Source: Heterobilharzia americana
Lineage: Eukaryota > Platyhelminthes > Trematoda > Strigeidida > Schistosomatidae
Assembly: GCA_944470555.2 (NCBI GenBank)
Contig: OX104130.1
Coordinates: 58,809,491-58,873,490 of the forward strand
Direction: 5' to 3'
Length of the DNA stretch: 64,000 nucleotides
Of this stretch, positions 37,220 through 50,590 are shown piece after piece (positions within the stretch are counted from its first letter, which is position 1; each line of letters opens with the position of its first letter). The notes under the pieces were generated by a model. It was given only the letters and a program-made list of their open reading frames with translations. It was not told the origin of the DNA and ran no database searches. The position numbers and the translations under genes are program-made.

Positions 37220-37740
37220 AACCTAAGTTGACGAGGTTGTGAACCTTCATCGACTGAGATGGTTGGGACACGTACTACGTATGCCTAGTCACCGATTGCC
37301 TTGTCACACAATGTTGGCTGAGGTGGGTCCAGGCTGGAAAAAGGCCCGAGGTGGCCAGACTAAAACATGGCACCAATGTATGAAGTCTCTGACTGTTAGT
37401 TTAAGCCATGTGGGGTGATACAGACTAGGTGGTTGGGGTCTGGGGGACAAGAGGAACCAGTGGTTGGAGACTCTAGGTGATATGGCTGAGAACCGATGTC
37501 ACTGGGGTAGATGTATACACACATTATCTTCATCTTAACGACACTATACCGAATCCCACCATTTTGTCACTCCTCTTTCCTTTCTTCTCGTACCTTATAT
37601 TTCTTTTGACTGCATTCACTTATCTTCATCCTTCACCTCACTACCTTTCTACTTGATGAAGTGATGTGAGGTGTGGCAACTCGGACCGTTACGCAGTAAT
37701 GCCTAGTCCTATGTTGATAATGATGATGATGAGCTGTCTG
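37220..37740 (+). mobile_element. LINE family A tail, well-preserved C-terminus
   Basis: The sense frame reads EVVNLHRLRWLGHVLRMPSH, RLPCHTMLAEVGPGWKKARG and GQTKTWHQCMKSLTVSLSHV. After one stop it continues with NQWLETLGDMAENRCHWGRC. The 3' UTR GAGGTGTGGCAACTCGGACC runs into a GATGATGATG tail at about 37718-37732, the likely insertion end. It is the least decayed family A fragment here. Confidence 0.88.
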
Positions 37741-37880
37741 AGTTAGGCGGTGTATCGCCATGCATAGTATATGTTCAAACCACCTCAGCTGACGAAGGTT
37801 CACAACCTCATCGACTCACTTTTCTCCCCTGTCTGGCACCCTTCGCCTTACTTCAACATTACTCACAAGGTGATTCCATC
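37741..37880 (-). mobile_element. Inverted scrap of LINE family A C-terminus
   Basis: On the - strand GTCGATGAGGTTGTGAACCT then CGTCAGCTGAGGTGG matches the EVVNLHRLRW-coding segment of the neighbour at 37225. The adjoining copies are in opposite orientation. Confidence 0.65.
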
Positions 37881-38345
37881 AAACGTGTGCAATACTACGA
37901 AGACATTCGTGATCAAATTTGTATAATCGTTTTGTATTTTCTATTATCATTGGCCATGTCTCAGAGCTGTATAAAATTAGTAGGAGGGGTATTTTTAGGA
38001 GTTAAGACAGCAAGTTGCACATACCGAAAAATTTGTGCTTATCATATTTTGATTAAAAACTTACATAAAATATGGTATCATGTTGCATATTTTCTTTTAG
38101 ATATTATTTGGTTCAGTTAATCTCAACTTCATTTTAGTACTGTGTACTGAGATGACCTGAAGATGATAAAATAGTTGTAACTATTACTTGGTAATAGTTG
38201 AAGTGGATTGTGATGTATCTTCTGCAGTTAATATCATAAACCGTTTCTTTCCTTATCATGTGCACATATACATTTGATCACTATGACCTTCTAATTTTCC
38301 CTTTCTTTTCTTTCTTTTCTGATTTCTTTTGGAAAAAACAAACAG

Positions 38346-38566
38346 ATTACTACAGATTTAAATCATACTTGTACAGATAATCATTCTGGTACATCAGCCA
38401 GTGCACCGTTAGCTGCTGGTATATGCGCTCTTACTCTATCAGCAAATCCAAATTTAACATGGAGAGATTTACAGTATTTAGTTGTTTATACAGCACGTCC
38501 TGATGGATTGTATGCAGACGACTGGCATGTGAATGGTGTTGGTCGACGAGTATCTCATGCATTTGG
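38346..38566 (+). CDS. Furin-like proprotein convertase, exon with catalytic Ser
   Basis: The exon starts after the acceptor CAG at 38343-38345 in phase 0 and ends in phase 2 before GTAAGT at 38567. It has 73 full codons plus GG. The translation opens with [13 protein letters not shown] and then reads [12 protein letters not shown], where the catalytic Ser is TCA at 38394-38396. It continues with [17 protein letters not shown] and [16 protein letters not shown], matching the end of the furin catalytic domain. Three potential N-glycosylation sequons (NHT, NHS, NLT) are visible, which fits a secretory-pathway enzyme. The 14-kb intron before it and the 21-kb intron after it are full of retroelements. 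Confidence 0.95.
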
Positions 38567-40127
38567 GTAAGTAGTTTTTGAGTACATCGATATGCTTTTT
38601 TGAGAAATAGTAGTAACAGAGTCATTATTCAAGATAATCTATCGATTAACAGACTATCTTGTACTGCTAACTATCTTCAAACATTTTGTATTACTATTCA
38701 CCGGTTATCATATTTCACATACAGACCAACAGTAAAAGAAATACCCTTTTTGAAATACGAAAATGGCATTCTGCGTTTGATATCCTTATGCAAATCTTCT
38801 TCTGATCCCCCACTGCTTTCCTACATCTATTCAATTGAATCTATTCATTGTATAACCAACTATTTAGACAATCGGGAAATGGATAGGCTATTGTTTAAAT
38901 ACTGAAAGATGATTGACAGTCAACTAGGAGTTTAAAGGCAAATGAACAACAGTGATATTAAGTTACACTTGTAATGGTTCATTACAGTGTAAATACGTAT
39001 CTGTTTATCATAATTCTAAGCATTTGTTAACATTGAGTTACTCTCTGACTGAAGCTATACTGATGATCACATTCATCCTAATATAACTCAATTGAAAAAT
39101 TAATATCTTGACATGGAAATATACCTTTTAAAATATTTTTACATGAAATTTTTCATAAACCTTATAAAATAAATTGAAGAAAAAATCAATGAAACATTTG
39201 GCTTATAAATACTTCAAATCGTTTTGAACTTAAAGTTGTTGATCATAATGGTCATGTTGTATTACAAATTGATAGAAACTGGGGAAACACTAAAAAAAAC
39301 CATGTCTTTGAATATTTAATGTGAGCTTTGATGAAATCATTCATCTTTTTGATCAAACCTGTACAATCAGGAACAATAATTAAATTACCAGAAAGTATTC
39401 ACATAAATGAGAGCAATAATATTCTACTAGTTTTCTGAATTTTGTTACAGTTCAAACATTTATAAATCTTTAGGGAAAGTTTAAAATTACTTAAGTGACA
39501 TTCTAGGCTACATTTTCAATAATCCGAAATGTGATTTTCATTTAAGGCAGATATTATTATCTCATGTAAAGATTTTGTTGAAAAACACTTTATGAAGTCG
39601 ACATTTTTAACTGAAAAATTATTTTTAAAATCTAGGTGAATAAAACTATTCTGTACTGTTCTGCATTGAAATATATTTAAAATCTTGAAGACCAAAATTT
39701 ACAGTTTTCAAAGTTTTTTAGATATTGGTGACTACGTTGACTACTGATGTTATGAAATACATGTAAACTGATATTTTTTTTGCGATACATAGAGATTAAC
39801 CACATTTCCTTTTAAAAATGTAAAGTAACCCATATTCTCTACATTTAGTTAAAACTAATCCTAAAATGTTTTCTTGAATTTTCGCTACAGTTGTTTGGTT
39901 ATTTTTACTGCAATAAATGGTGTAATATGCATTATACATAGATAAACTCACACTTTAGTCACCATAATCTTTGATGAAAACATAAAGAAGCATATATTAT
40001 TCACATTTGAGAAATTTCACGTTGATCACGGTCACTAAAATTGATCGAATGACTTCTGTTAGCAAATAGACACCTTTCTTCGTTATATTTGTATTGTCAT
40101 ACCTTTTAGTGGGATGTTATTCATTTT

Positions 40128-40222
40128 GACGGCCGCTAACAGTGGAATTCAGAACCAAAGTACCATCTCATTTGTGGCTCATCAACTAGACGTATATGTA
40201 TCTTAATGAATGATGATATCTT
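40128..40222 (-). mobile_element. Class I SINE 3' end, strongly diverged
   Basis: On the - strand, GTTGATGAGCCACAAATGAG, then TTCTGAATTCCACTGTTAGC, aligns with the class I hammerhead and tail. The GAAA strand is lost. Confidence 0.6.
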
Positions 40223-40934
40223 CTCTCGGCCGATAGCTTCTCTTTTGACGTTATGATCCAGCTGTATATCAGAATGACAACTGGCTATGCTGGTTGGAAC
40301 ATTCGGACCTTGACGTTCAGCCATCTTTGACATATCTATGAAATACTTGTAAGAAAAGAATCAGTTACTGTTATAGTGTAAATACCTGCTCTATAATAGA
40401 AGATTCAAGGTCTAAGTAGTGCTGCTGACTGGATGGTGTGTGACAATGGTAAATTATTTCCATGGATGACCAGCAGTGCCATGCTTATTTTACCCCTCAT
40501 GTGGAAATAGGTAGTAGAAAAGGTGATTCCTGAAGGCATACCACTCTTCCCTACCCTCTGGTATTCCGTTGTCGATGGTATAGATTTTACCTGATCGGTG
40601 TTAACACAACCGAAACGCAATCCAGAACTCTTAGAAACTCCGTGTGTGGTCGGTTTCAAGCAGATATACCTTGAGCTCCGCTGTCACATGAAAGTTATCT
40701 ATTTTCCTTATTAAGTACTTTTGAGAAGCACCTTTTCCTGTGTGAACAACCGATGAATACCAACATCTCATACACTTTTAAAAGCAAACAAAAACTCAAT
40801 TAACTATAGACTGCCCTCCTTACTTTCGTCATATCTATTGCCACCACTTCCTGATACCGATGTTGCGCCCTTTACAGCTCCCTCAGTCTCTCACTCCAAA
40901 ACTCTTACTTACGTTTCATACAAGTGAAACATCA

Positions 40935-43920
40935 TTCATAGTCTACTAAAACCATGGTGCCATTTTTACATTGAAGCTTTCAACGTCAAATCGCTTTGCC
41001 AATTCTGACAACAGGTATCATGTACTGGAATTGTGAACTATTTATGTATGCCATATTTTGAAATACGCCTACAGGATGCAAGCGTGGTTATTCACGTGAC
41101 TTTATCGGGCCACTTCAGTGAAACTGTGAAATCCACTCAACAAGTGTCTGAAAATTTGGTTAGTAGTTCTCGTAAACTCGCTGGTGTGTAGTATTACGTT
41201 GTGGAGCAGAAATCACACTACTTGATTGGATACCAGTCAAAAGTTGTACCTGCGCTGTCTCACTGAATGGTTCTATATGAACTTGAAAGGATCAGGACAC
41301 TTGTCGATGTCTATTTGTAATCTCCGCCTATGCATCAACAACCGCCGTTCGGATGATACAAAGAATAAGCTCTAACAAAAGTTGTTAACCTTGCTACATA
41401 AAGCAGAAGGCTCAGATACAATCAAAGTATTAGGTAATTTCTAAGCTCAAGTAGGGAAGTTGAGCAAATCAGAAAGGCATTTAGGAGGTATCTGTAGCAT
41501 CTTATGGCCACAAACCAACAACGGTGATCTTCTCTTGCATTTTTGTTTTGAGAAAGACTTATTTCTGGTCAGCACTAACTTCGATTATTAGGGCAGACAC
41601 TGCCTCATATAACGTCTTCTGAAGTAAAACTATGGACACGGATAGATCATATTGCTGTAAGCCATCACTAGGAAAAACCAATGGAGGATCACTACTCTTT
41701 ATGGAGTACGTGTTTAGACTCTGATCATGCGTTAGCATGGGGATGTGTGTATTTAAGTATGACTAGTTGTATGAAAGAAACAGCAGTAAAGCCTCTGTGT
41801 TCAACTTTAAGATGAGAACATCTAGTGTATGTTTAGGGAGGAGTTTTCTACGTACTCATTTGAATATGGCAGTAATTCTCTTCCTGATGAAGACTGGCAT
41901 AATATTCAATCTAGTGTAAAAACATCTACATCTAAATGTTAGCCAGAGCCAGTGAATTTTCTCAACGTCATTCGAAATGATTGTTACGAGAAGACTTATT
42001 CCAGTTGTCTGGGACCGCGATGAAGGACGAAATCAGCTGAAAAGTAAGTTGACTAGAAGTCTTCGTAATAACGACTGGCAGAAGTGGGTGACGAAGGTGA
42101 AAGAGATGGATAAAGCATCAGCACTGGGTAATATTAGCAAATTATTTCGGCTTATTAAGGATACTGCTAAGAAGAAGATAACGTGTTAAACCGTCACCAA
42201 AAAGGATGGGACGCTGATAACCTTTCAGGATAGATGGCTGTAACACTAGGTAGAACACTTTAAAGAGCACTCACGCTTCATTTGCCCAGCATCCAGCGTA
42301 AACCTAACTGAAATATGCTTGTTGGCCATTGAACTCGCCCTGAAGTTTCGAGGGCTCTTCCACACCTGAAACGATATAAAGCATCAGGGTCTGAGGGATT
42401 ACTATTGGACATTTGTTGGGATAGAGGTTAAAAATTACTGAGCAGTGAGTAGGATAGTGGTAGCTAACGGGAATCGGAGAATGTTTGATCAGACTAGTCT
42501 CTTTCAATGATCATTTCAGTGTATAAGAAGGTACAAATCTCTTTTTGTGATAACCGAAAAGGAAGCAGTTTGACTAACTACGTGGTGAAGATCGCAGGAT
42601 CTATAACTGTCCGACGACTAACTGGAGCTCGAGGACAACTATTTCGAGAAAAGTAAACGGGCGTCTTCCAGATCTTTACCTTGTAATAGGTTTTAGGTTA
42701 CTTGTTTATAAACCGGCACCTGATCCTTGCAATATTTTCTCACTTGAAGATTCCACTCAGTTCTGTCGATCGAGGGATTTTGTGGCAGGGTCTGATTGTG
42801 AAAGAAGCGAGTATATTATGATAACCAAATCTCTTCATTCAAATTCATGCAAACATATTAGAGCCAATGGGGGATTTTCATTATCATTAACGAGAATTAG
42901 TGGTGTCATTTAAAGGTGCCGGTTCTTGTTTATTTTGTTTATAGGCGTGGTATTGGATGTGATCTTAGATATCTTATTTTTAGATTAACCTACTTCTGGT
43001 AGGGCACCTGACTAACTTGGAATATGCGGATGACGTTGTTCGGTTGGGTAAAAGTCGCTGAAAACATGCAGATGTTTCTGAAGGCCGTGAATTCAAATCC
43101 TAGGATGTTTGACACGCTTTTCGGTTCTGTCAAATGTAAGGTTGTGCTTCAGAGCTTACCTGCATCCGATCTCAGTTTAGAGATAGGGAGTTAGGTGGTG
43201 AAATGCAACAACTCGGTTGCTGAGAAAACCTCCCCTCGGATATCCAAGACTTGTTTAGCATTTGCCGACTTGCACTGTCTTTGTTGCCAGCTGTAAAGAT
43301 ATCTGACTATATATCGGAAGACAACTCCATTGCAATGCAATCCTCTCTATCTCGTTGTACGGCTATGTATATAGTCCTTGACATCAGAATATGCGAATAG
43401 GTTACAAGCTCTTGGCCATATGGATTTCCGCGGTATTGCTCACGTATGGTAGGATCACCGTTTGAGTCGTGTCAAGACTAGGCGGAGGCTACCAGGCAAA
43501 TAAAGCGAGTCAGTTAATTAGGTTGTGAACCTTCAGCTTTTGAAATGGCTTAGACATATATTGTGCATGCTAAGACACTCTGTTCTTTGACGTCCAACGT
43601 TAACCAACGTCGAATTAAGTGTGAAGGAAGTTTAAGGTAACCAAACCAAGATGTGAAACTAATGCATGAAATCTCTCTGATCACCTTCCTGGGGTTTTCT
43701 CAGCGGATAGGAATCAGTTGTTAGAGACTCTTTGTGACATGACCGAAAGTCGGTCATAACGGCTGAAATTTATTCACTCTTTAAATTCTTGGTTTTTTTA
43801 AATTTTTTCTCCCACCATGCACTTTCGTTTACTTTAGTATCACTCTTCTTCTATCCACTTGTTTTCCGGTGCTCCTATGAAGTACGATAACTCGAACCAA
43901 TGCACCTCTGCGGGAGGTTT
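40935..43920 (+). mobile_element. LINE family A, long but dead copy (endonuclease, RT, C-terminus)
   Basis: Broken frames give, in order, an endonuclease start (TFNVKSLCQF, SHYLIGYQSKVVPALSH) and a linker (NDWQKWVTKVKEMDKASALG, NISKLFRLIKD). The RT follows with VEHFKEH and the intact catalytic block LTNLEYADDVVRLG (YADD at 43023-43034). Then comes a decayed C-terminus with RQIKRVS, CEPSAFEMA and the QRIGISC region. The 3' UTR ends near TAACTCGAACCAATGCACCT at 43910. It is close to full length (about 3 kb) but full of stops and frameshifts. Confidence 0.8.
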
Positions 43921-46907
43921 GACTTTGATTATGTCTATTTCTTCTTGGTATTTCCTACCATTTTTCGAACTCTTCACTCGTTGCTGCAGTTCAAAGTTTA
44001 CGCCAAACTAATTACTTGGAAAGTGGGTATAACCGAAGACAGTAGCACACCAGTTCGAGTTTCTACACTCTTCCTAGTATTATAGTTAAACCGATGAGAA
44101 CATGAACTGAAGAAATCATAAGGCATGGTGGTGTTCAAAAAACTGAGCATGATAAAGAGGTAATGGATCTCTGTTGTTGATGTTGGTTTTGTACGGTTAT
44201 ATAAGATTTCTAACAGCTTATTCTCTTTTTAGCTTGCTTTCGCTCACCTAGGAGAGAAAGTCTATCATTTCTTTAACGGCTGTGATCAGTTTGCAGTGAA
44301 TTTCAATCCTCAGTGTGGTTATTCTGCGATTCACGTGTTTACTTAACTGTTGACTGTTAAGGTATAACATTTGTCCATGCAATCTTTCGTAGACACAAGT
44401 CAGCAAATTGTTTAGTTGGCATTCCACCTTGTGTATTTGAACCACAACAACACTGGTCCCCGTCCTATTTGCATGATTTTGCATCAGAGAAATATAATTT
44501 TAAAAGTTATTTGCAATGGTTAGGGTTTCGGAAATGCCTACCGTAACTAGTGAATTATTACTTGCTTTGCTATCAACACGTCATCAAATACTAAAATTTT
44601 ATTTCTTCACTTAGAATTGATCTTTGAACGTCACATAAACATTACTTTATTCATTTCTGGTTTGTTACTACTTTGAAACTGTGTTTGTGATCAGTCACAT
44701 ATTTTGTGTCCCATCTGAAATGATTTATTGTAGTATTGCTTTTTCGAAACCGAGAAACGTAGTTCCAAGTTTTCCATTTTCCTGTACTAGGTAAAACAAT
44801 CGATACAATCTTTCAAAGTGAAGATTCAAGAATTTCTTCATATGTTGACTTAGCAATTTATCTGGATGACATTGAACACTTTTTCCCTACTTCGCCACTG
44901 TTTAAACATTTCGTCTGAGCTTCCTAGATAGTTTGAAGTCCTCCTATTTTTCCTTCATGAACAAATCATTTCGTTACCAAGTAGCATAACATATAGATTA
45001 CTTTTAAAATGAATTCTCAATAATTAATTTTGAGTCACTGAATTATAGTTGTGACGACTCACTTTCACATCTCTACACACTTCAAGGAATGCACACTTAA
45101 AATAATGAAGAGGTACAAAGAAATAAACTCTACTACTTCTCTGTTCGATTGACTTTGACCCTTGACCGTAAATTTCCCAAGAACTTATCCTTGAATCAAT
45201 ATGTTTACCAATTCGCAGCTTTGAAAATGAGTTGTCGAAAAGATTATTGTCTTAGCTGTAAGCTCCTTTTTTTTCATAACTAAATGAAAGAACAGGGGTA
45301 TATTTCTCAGTTACAAATTTAGAGGGTGGCCTATGAGAACAATCAATCAATATGCATTCAGAAGTGAGGAAAATACAGTTATTTCAAACAGTTACTTCTG
45401 AGTTGTTGGAAAATACTGTTTGTAGATGTTTTATTCGTTAGCTTCTAATTCAGATATACGTCAAAATGCAGTGTGAATCTGTGAGTAACTGTTTGCTGAT
45501 AAAATAAGGATTCGGAACTTGTGTTAAAAAAGGTGTATACAAGCAGACATTTGGTTTCAACAGAAACATCTCAGATAGAGAGAAAGTATTGGAAAGGGAT
45601 TTTTGTGTGCTATATTTAGTTCTTAGAACACTACTGAAAACAATACTTATAACCTATTCTTCAAACTGGGGTCAGGATTGATAACTGTTGACTATTGTCG
45701 TACCAACAGATTTCATATGATGATCATATATTCACTTCATTTTCGTCCATTTTATGGTAGATTCTTTCATAATCTTGTGAAATATCTGTTCACCCCAAAC
45801 TGAAAGATATAACTAATCAATACTCTTCGAAAATCAGATTAGTTGTACTCTAAGTCTCATGTTTGTAATTTACAAAGCAATGGTCATATATGTTGGGATA
45901 GTGTATGTATTGGTCAAATATTTTGAATATTCCTAAATTCAACTTAAAGCAAATGGTATAAGATTTGAGTGCCCAAGTTATCGGTTTATTGCTTATGAGT
46001 TGTAAGTACGGTAAAACTTTCACCTAAGGCTATATTACTTGATACTATGCAATACTTTAATTGTGTACAATATCTACTGCTGATTGATATGCGTAATTGA
46101 AGGCCGCTCACACCGATCAATAGTACTCTGAGCCACTTCGAGGTGATTGAAACGCCGAGTAGCTGTTTCATGTATTCATGGGGGAAATCTCAGTGGAATA
46201 ACTCGGATCAGAAAACTGAATCCCTCAAAACCATCTCAAACCTGATGGGTAAAGTCTTTTCGTTGAGTAACTTCCAACTATTCATGACAATCAGTAGGTG
46301 TATCATACTGCCTTTCTGTTCACTTGTTTCACGGGTCCGATCCCCGTTCGACCTACTTTGACCCGAACAACCGGGTAGTATCATAAGGTCTCACATGATA
46401 AGTTTGATACAAAATCTATTATATAAACATACATCAGGTTGTATTACATTAAGATATCACTTCCTTCAAACCATTCCTGATATCAAACAGGTCACAACTC
46501 ATGATCGGAATATATATTAGCTTCTGAAGTAAGCTATGATGAAATTTTGCAGTTCATTTGAACCGAGTTCTTACTGTAAACTAGATATTCGGCAAAAACT
46601 TCAACTCCGTGCAAATTTCTTAATACCATTGTCCTTTAGTTTTTTCTTCTTTGAACTCTCTCGTTAGAAAAACGTTTTATCAATTGATCAGGTTTGAGAT
46701 GACTTTGTCAGATATGATATAATGTGATGAAGGCTTCGAAAAAACAACTAATATACTCCCAAACTACTTAATTTTATGAAGTAATTCACTCACCTTTTCA
46801 TACACTTTTGTTGCTTGTTTTTATCTTCCATTCTTTTGTATAAAACCAGTTAAATTTTGTCCCATTGTTTTCGTTTGTAGTGTACAGATTAACAAGTTTC
46901 CATAGTT

Positions 46908-47252
46908 ATGTACAAACAAACTTACGCACAGAAGCAAATAACTAAGATATCATTACACAACTCCAGATATAACCGTTGGTCTCTGTTATTAAAAAGCCAA
47001 GAACCACTTGATAGTTATTCCATTGTCTTTAAACTGAACAGATATCCACATATCCGATGCTGTACACATTCAAACTCTAAAGCTAAAGTAAATAATACTA
47101 GACCACTGTGTGTTATGAATCAAATAAATAAATCTAATATGGAGTTAAATTCTACCACAGTGCTCAAGTCTTACACCTATATTAAAGCTAAAGACAGTTG
47201 CATAACTATTCCTTGGCTATTTTGGAATCGAATGGTTAGCATCTTACTTTAA
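46908..47252 (+). other. Uncharacterised 114-codon ORF in intron 3
   Basis: This is the longest open frame in the window outside known parts. It is rich in Ser, Asn, Lys and Tyr, with no motif, signal peptide or membrane segment I recognise. It has no nearby splice or promoter evidence. It is most likely a chance ORF in AT-rich intron DNA. A retrocopied fragment or hidden exon is not excluded. Confidence 0.15.
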
Positions 47253-47899
47253 GTTACAATGTTGTCATCCTCGAGACTTTTTCATATCCACTCACAGATA
47301 TTTTTCGCTTGAAAAATTGAAATGTCCCTCCTAGCAGTAAATCACAATTTAATTGTAAGGTATGAAATCCCTGATAGTGTCCGGTAGATGTTTCAAACTC
47401 TCTCCATAGCTAACCACCACTACCAAGTAAACTAAACTCTTTTAGTCTTTACCGATAGTGATTTTTGAATTGATTTAATCCATGAAATGAAGATATCGAG
47501 AAAACTCTACGTGACACTATTTAGTTGGATATAATGTGAATTAGGTAAGATGAAATCTATATTGATCTATTCTTTATGTAGGTGAACTCAGAACATAGAA
47601 CAATTGTATGCCATATTAGTTCCATTGTATCATACAAATCAGTATGCTCTTCCTGTTCGTGCATATATATATATAATTTTCTATTTTACCCACATTTTGC
47701 TATGTGATATTTTCTGCTCTTCTGATTATGGCTTTCCTACTCCGTTTTCTTCCCTTTCCTCATTCTTCTTTCTTCATCCTCCTTCTGCGTTTCCTATATC
47801 TTATGAGTGCTTATTCCTCTTGATCGCTGTTATTTCATCGTGTTTTTTTAATATATTTTTTCCGTTTTGATGAGATAAGCAAATTTATTTAACATGTAA

Positions 47900-47900
47900 C

Positions 47901-47946
<46 letters not shown>
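47900..47946. repeat. AT microsatellite
   Basis: An AT tract with a single C interruption. A GATGATG/AGG-rich patch follows at about 47975-48015. Confidence 0.95.
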
Positions 47947-47949
<3 letters not shown>

Positions 47950-49900
47950 ATTATCAGTAAATAACGGATATTGTTGATGATGGCGATGATGATGATGAGG
48001 AGGAGAAGGCGGAGGATCAATAATGGTAATCATTTCAGTTTTATCAACATTATTCAGTAGATAAGCGTGTGCTTAGTGAGTTAACAAATATTTCAACGAA
48101 AACAGTAATAGATTCTCCATCATTATCATCATCATTATCAGGATTAATGTTTAATCGTGTTATATCCAGAAATTTTCTGCGTTTTTTTCTTCTATTTTGT
48201 GCTTTATTAATTCATAGTAAGGCATCAATCGACATATTATAGTTAGTATATTAAATATTTAGGACACATGTACATACTGGTTAGACCTATGGTTTATCAT
48301 AGATTCGCACTCCACTCCATTTAATGAGGTCTGTATAGCCAGGCGGTATCATTAGCCCTCAACTCATAGTGTTTGTTGTTTTCATTTATTCAAATGGAAA
48401 ACTTTGTCATTTAATATGGTTAGCTTGTGTTTTGTATTTGCCTACCAACAAATGAGTTGATCATTTTGCATAAAACTCTTGTCGTTCTGGTATATTTCAT
48501 TCTCTAGTTTCTTGTTTATTTTTTCATTCTAAACTCTGATGTGTTATATAAGTCAAGTTTTTCTGACTTCTGACTAGAAATTACTCTAGCATCTTCCACC
48601 TTTTTTGGTACATTTTAACAAATGTTCAGCGCTGAAAGTGATTGCATCAGGTTGCTATGAGTATCTACCACTGAATGAGTGTTCATAAGAGTATAGATGA
48701 TATCCACTGGATCACCTTACCTTGGATGGTTAGTCGACTTATTTGTCCGCCACCTATCTTTCATATCTTATATCTTTTTCATGCAGTTCAGTATTGTATA
48801 TACTGTGCCTACTAGTTATTCATCTTTTGTCTTGTAGTTTTTATACCAAAAATTGATGAATTGCAATGGAGTTTTTATCTTGAACTTACACTAGCTGTAT
48901 AACAATTGAAAATTGGTGAGTACTGAACAACTAATTCTCCCTAGTTTGGAATTCCTCAAAAGTGCCCACCTATGTAGGATTGAGTTGACGACCTTTAGGT
49001 CTCGGGATGAGCAGCTCATTGTTCAACGGCTGAGTTGATCTCCAGTAATCCATTTATTCCAATCTATGTCAGTTCACAGAGGGACTCGACAATCATTTAA
49101 TGTCACTAGTCAGCTTCTATCGTCACACTCAAGTCAGTTGATTTTAGGAGTTCTAACCTCCTATTAGCACCACAAGAAGCCTAATGGGTTTGGGTTCAAA
49201 TCCTTGCTGGATTACGGTTACGAACTTGCTTTTCGTTTCTTCGCTAAGTAATAAGTTTATTTGATTGAATAATAATGATAAATCTTGTATATGAACATTG
49301 TTCCTTACTATTGTGTATCTCTCTTAATTGATAACTCACTAATCGGTTTTGCACTGTAATATATTCTTCTATTTGAAGTAATATATTCGAATTCATTGTT
49401 TAAACCCATATATGTGCACTTTCAACATATCTAAGAGTTGTTATTGTCTAACAGCACTAATGATGTCACTTAGACTAACTTTGAAAGTTCACTACAGAAA
49501 TAACTTAAACGTACAGAGTAAGAAAATCAACAGAAAAATGACTTTGAAATTTATCAAGAAAAAAGCATTTTTAATATTCATAAAATAATTCACTCTACAT
49601 TAGATATTTGTAGACCTGTAGAAAGAGAACAGTTAAAAGAGACAATCCTGTCATAATAGATAGCAAATATGAAAGCTAATATCATGTCTAATGTGGTTTG
49701 TTTGAATATATTTTTAACTTCCTGTAAAGACTGAAAGGTTTCCTCTATACCATTATATTCTCGTTTATTTTCAATCTTTCAATTTCCACTGTTTCATTCT
49801 ACTTTCTTGTTGTCTCTTTTCTTGTTTTGGTTTTCGATCTATTTTTTTGTTGATTGCACTAATTGAGATAACTTTGTTTAGCGGATTGATCCTAATACAT

Positions 49901-49933
49901 GTGTGTGTGTGGTGGGGGGGGGGGAGGGGGAGG
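49901..49933. repeat. GT repeat running into a poly-G/GGA tract
   Basis: GTGTGTGTGTGG followed by about ten G, then AGGGGGAGG. Several G-runs in a row could form a G-quadruplex on the + strand. Confidence 0.85.
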
Positions 49934-50319
49934 AATGATAATTGGTGTTTGAGAAGTATGTAGGTTGTAGCGACATTTTAAGTTGCTGATTTGAATCCTA
50001 CAGTGATCCAACTTTTCGTCCAATATTTGTCATCATCTCTACGCTTAGTGTGCTCTTCTTCACTTCTTTTATTAAATCCACTTTTCATTTTTCTTTATTA
50101 GTGTACTTCAGATGTCACCCTTCTATGTCTTCAACTCCTACTATATCGATGGTAGGATTTACAAGCTGTAATTGAGGAAGTCAGTAACGGTCACACAAGT
50201 AACAACTGTTGAATATTGTTTTAATTTCCATTCTTTAGGTAAACTAGTGTTCCCGTTAACAGATTAATCAAATTAAATAATCGAAATCATACGGAGATTT
50301 TATCATTAGAAACTACCAA

Positions 50320-50590
50320 CTGTTGTGGGGATGGATTGGGCATACACTGAGAAGGCCGACTGCGGATATCACTCTCTAGGCTCTCGAGTGGAATCCAAAA
50401 GGAAAACAACAAGTTAGGCGTCCGAGGGTGGCATGGAGGAGATCATGTGAGGAAGAAATGAAAGGTTGTGGGCAGTCGTAGCGCCAGGTTGAAAAGACAG
50501 CAGAGAACAGAGTGCACTGGAGGCGTGCTACTGAAGCCCTATGTTCCACTAGGAACCTAAGGGAAAAATAATAAAATAATAGTAAACTGT
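50320..50590 (+). mobile_element. LINE family B 3' tail
   Basis: The sense frame reads GWIGHTLRRPTADI, EWNPKGKQQVRRPRVAWRRS, CEEEMKGCGQS and, after a stop, VEKTAENRVHWRRATEALCS and TRNLRE. It matches the C-terminus of the copy at 35697-36880. It is 5'-truncated to under 300 bp and ends in AAATAATAAAATAATAG. Confidence 0.85.

Larger units (their letters stand above)
24342..38345 (+). other. Intron 2 between Asn and Ser exons (14.0 kb)
   Basis: The intron runs GTAAGT...ACAG in phase 0. It carries class-I and class-II hammerhead SINEs, two LINE tails (35697-36880 on -, 37220-37740 on +) and a short inverted LINE piece. I see nothing identifiable in 24900-25650, 25815-27315, 27625-29400, 29950-31530 or 32465-34265 apart from chance ORFs. 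Confidence 0.9.

Noticed and set aside
38600..38905. 101-codon ORF just after the catalytic Ser exon
   Set aside because: It is not in the exon's reading frame, it follows a consensus GTAAGT donor, and it shows no recognisable motif. Treated as intron.
46080..46380. Possible SINE with T-arm-like CGGGTCCGATCCCCG
   Set aside because: No A-box, no second copy in the window and no hammerhead. Too weak to call.
49901..49933. G-rich tract as a regulatory or telomere-like sequence
   Set aside because: A simple GT/G slippage tract with no telomeric repeat unit and no promoter context.
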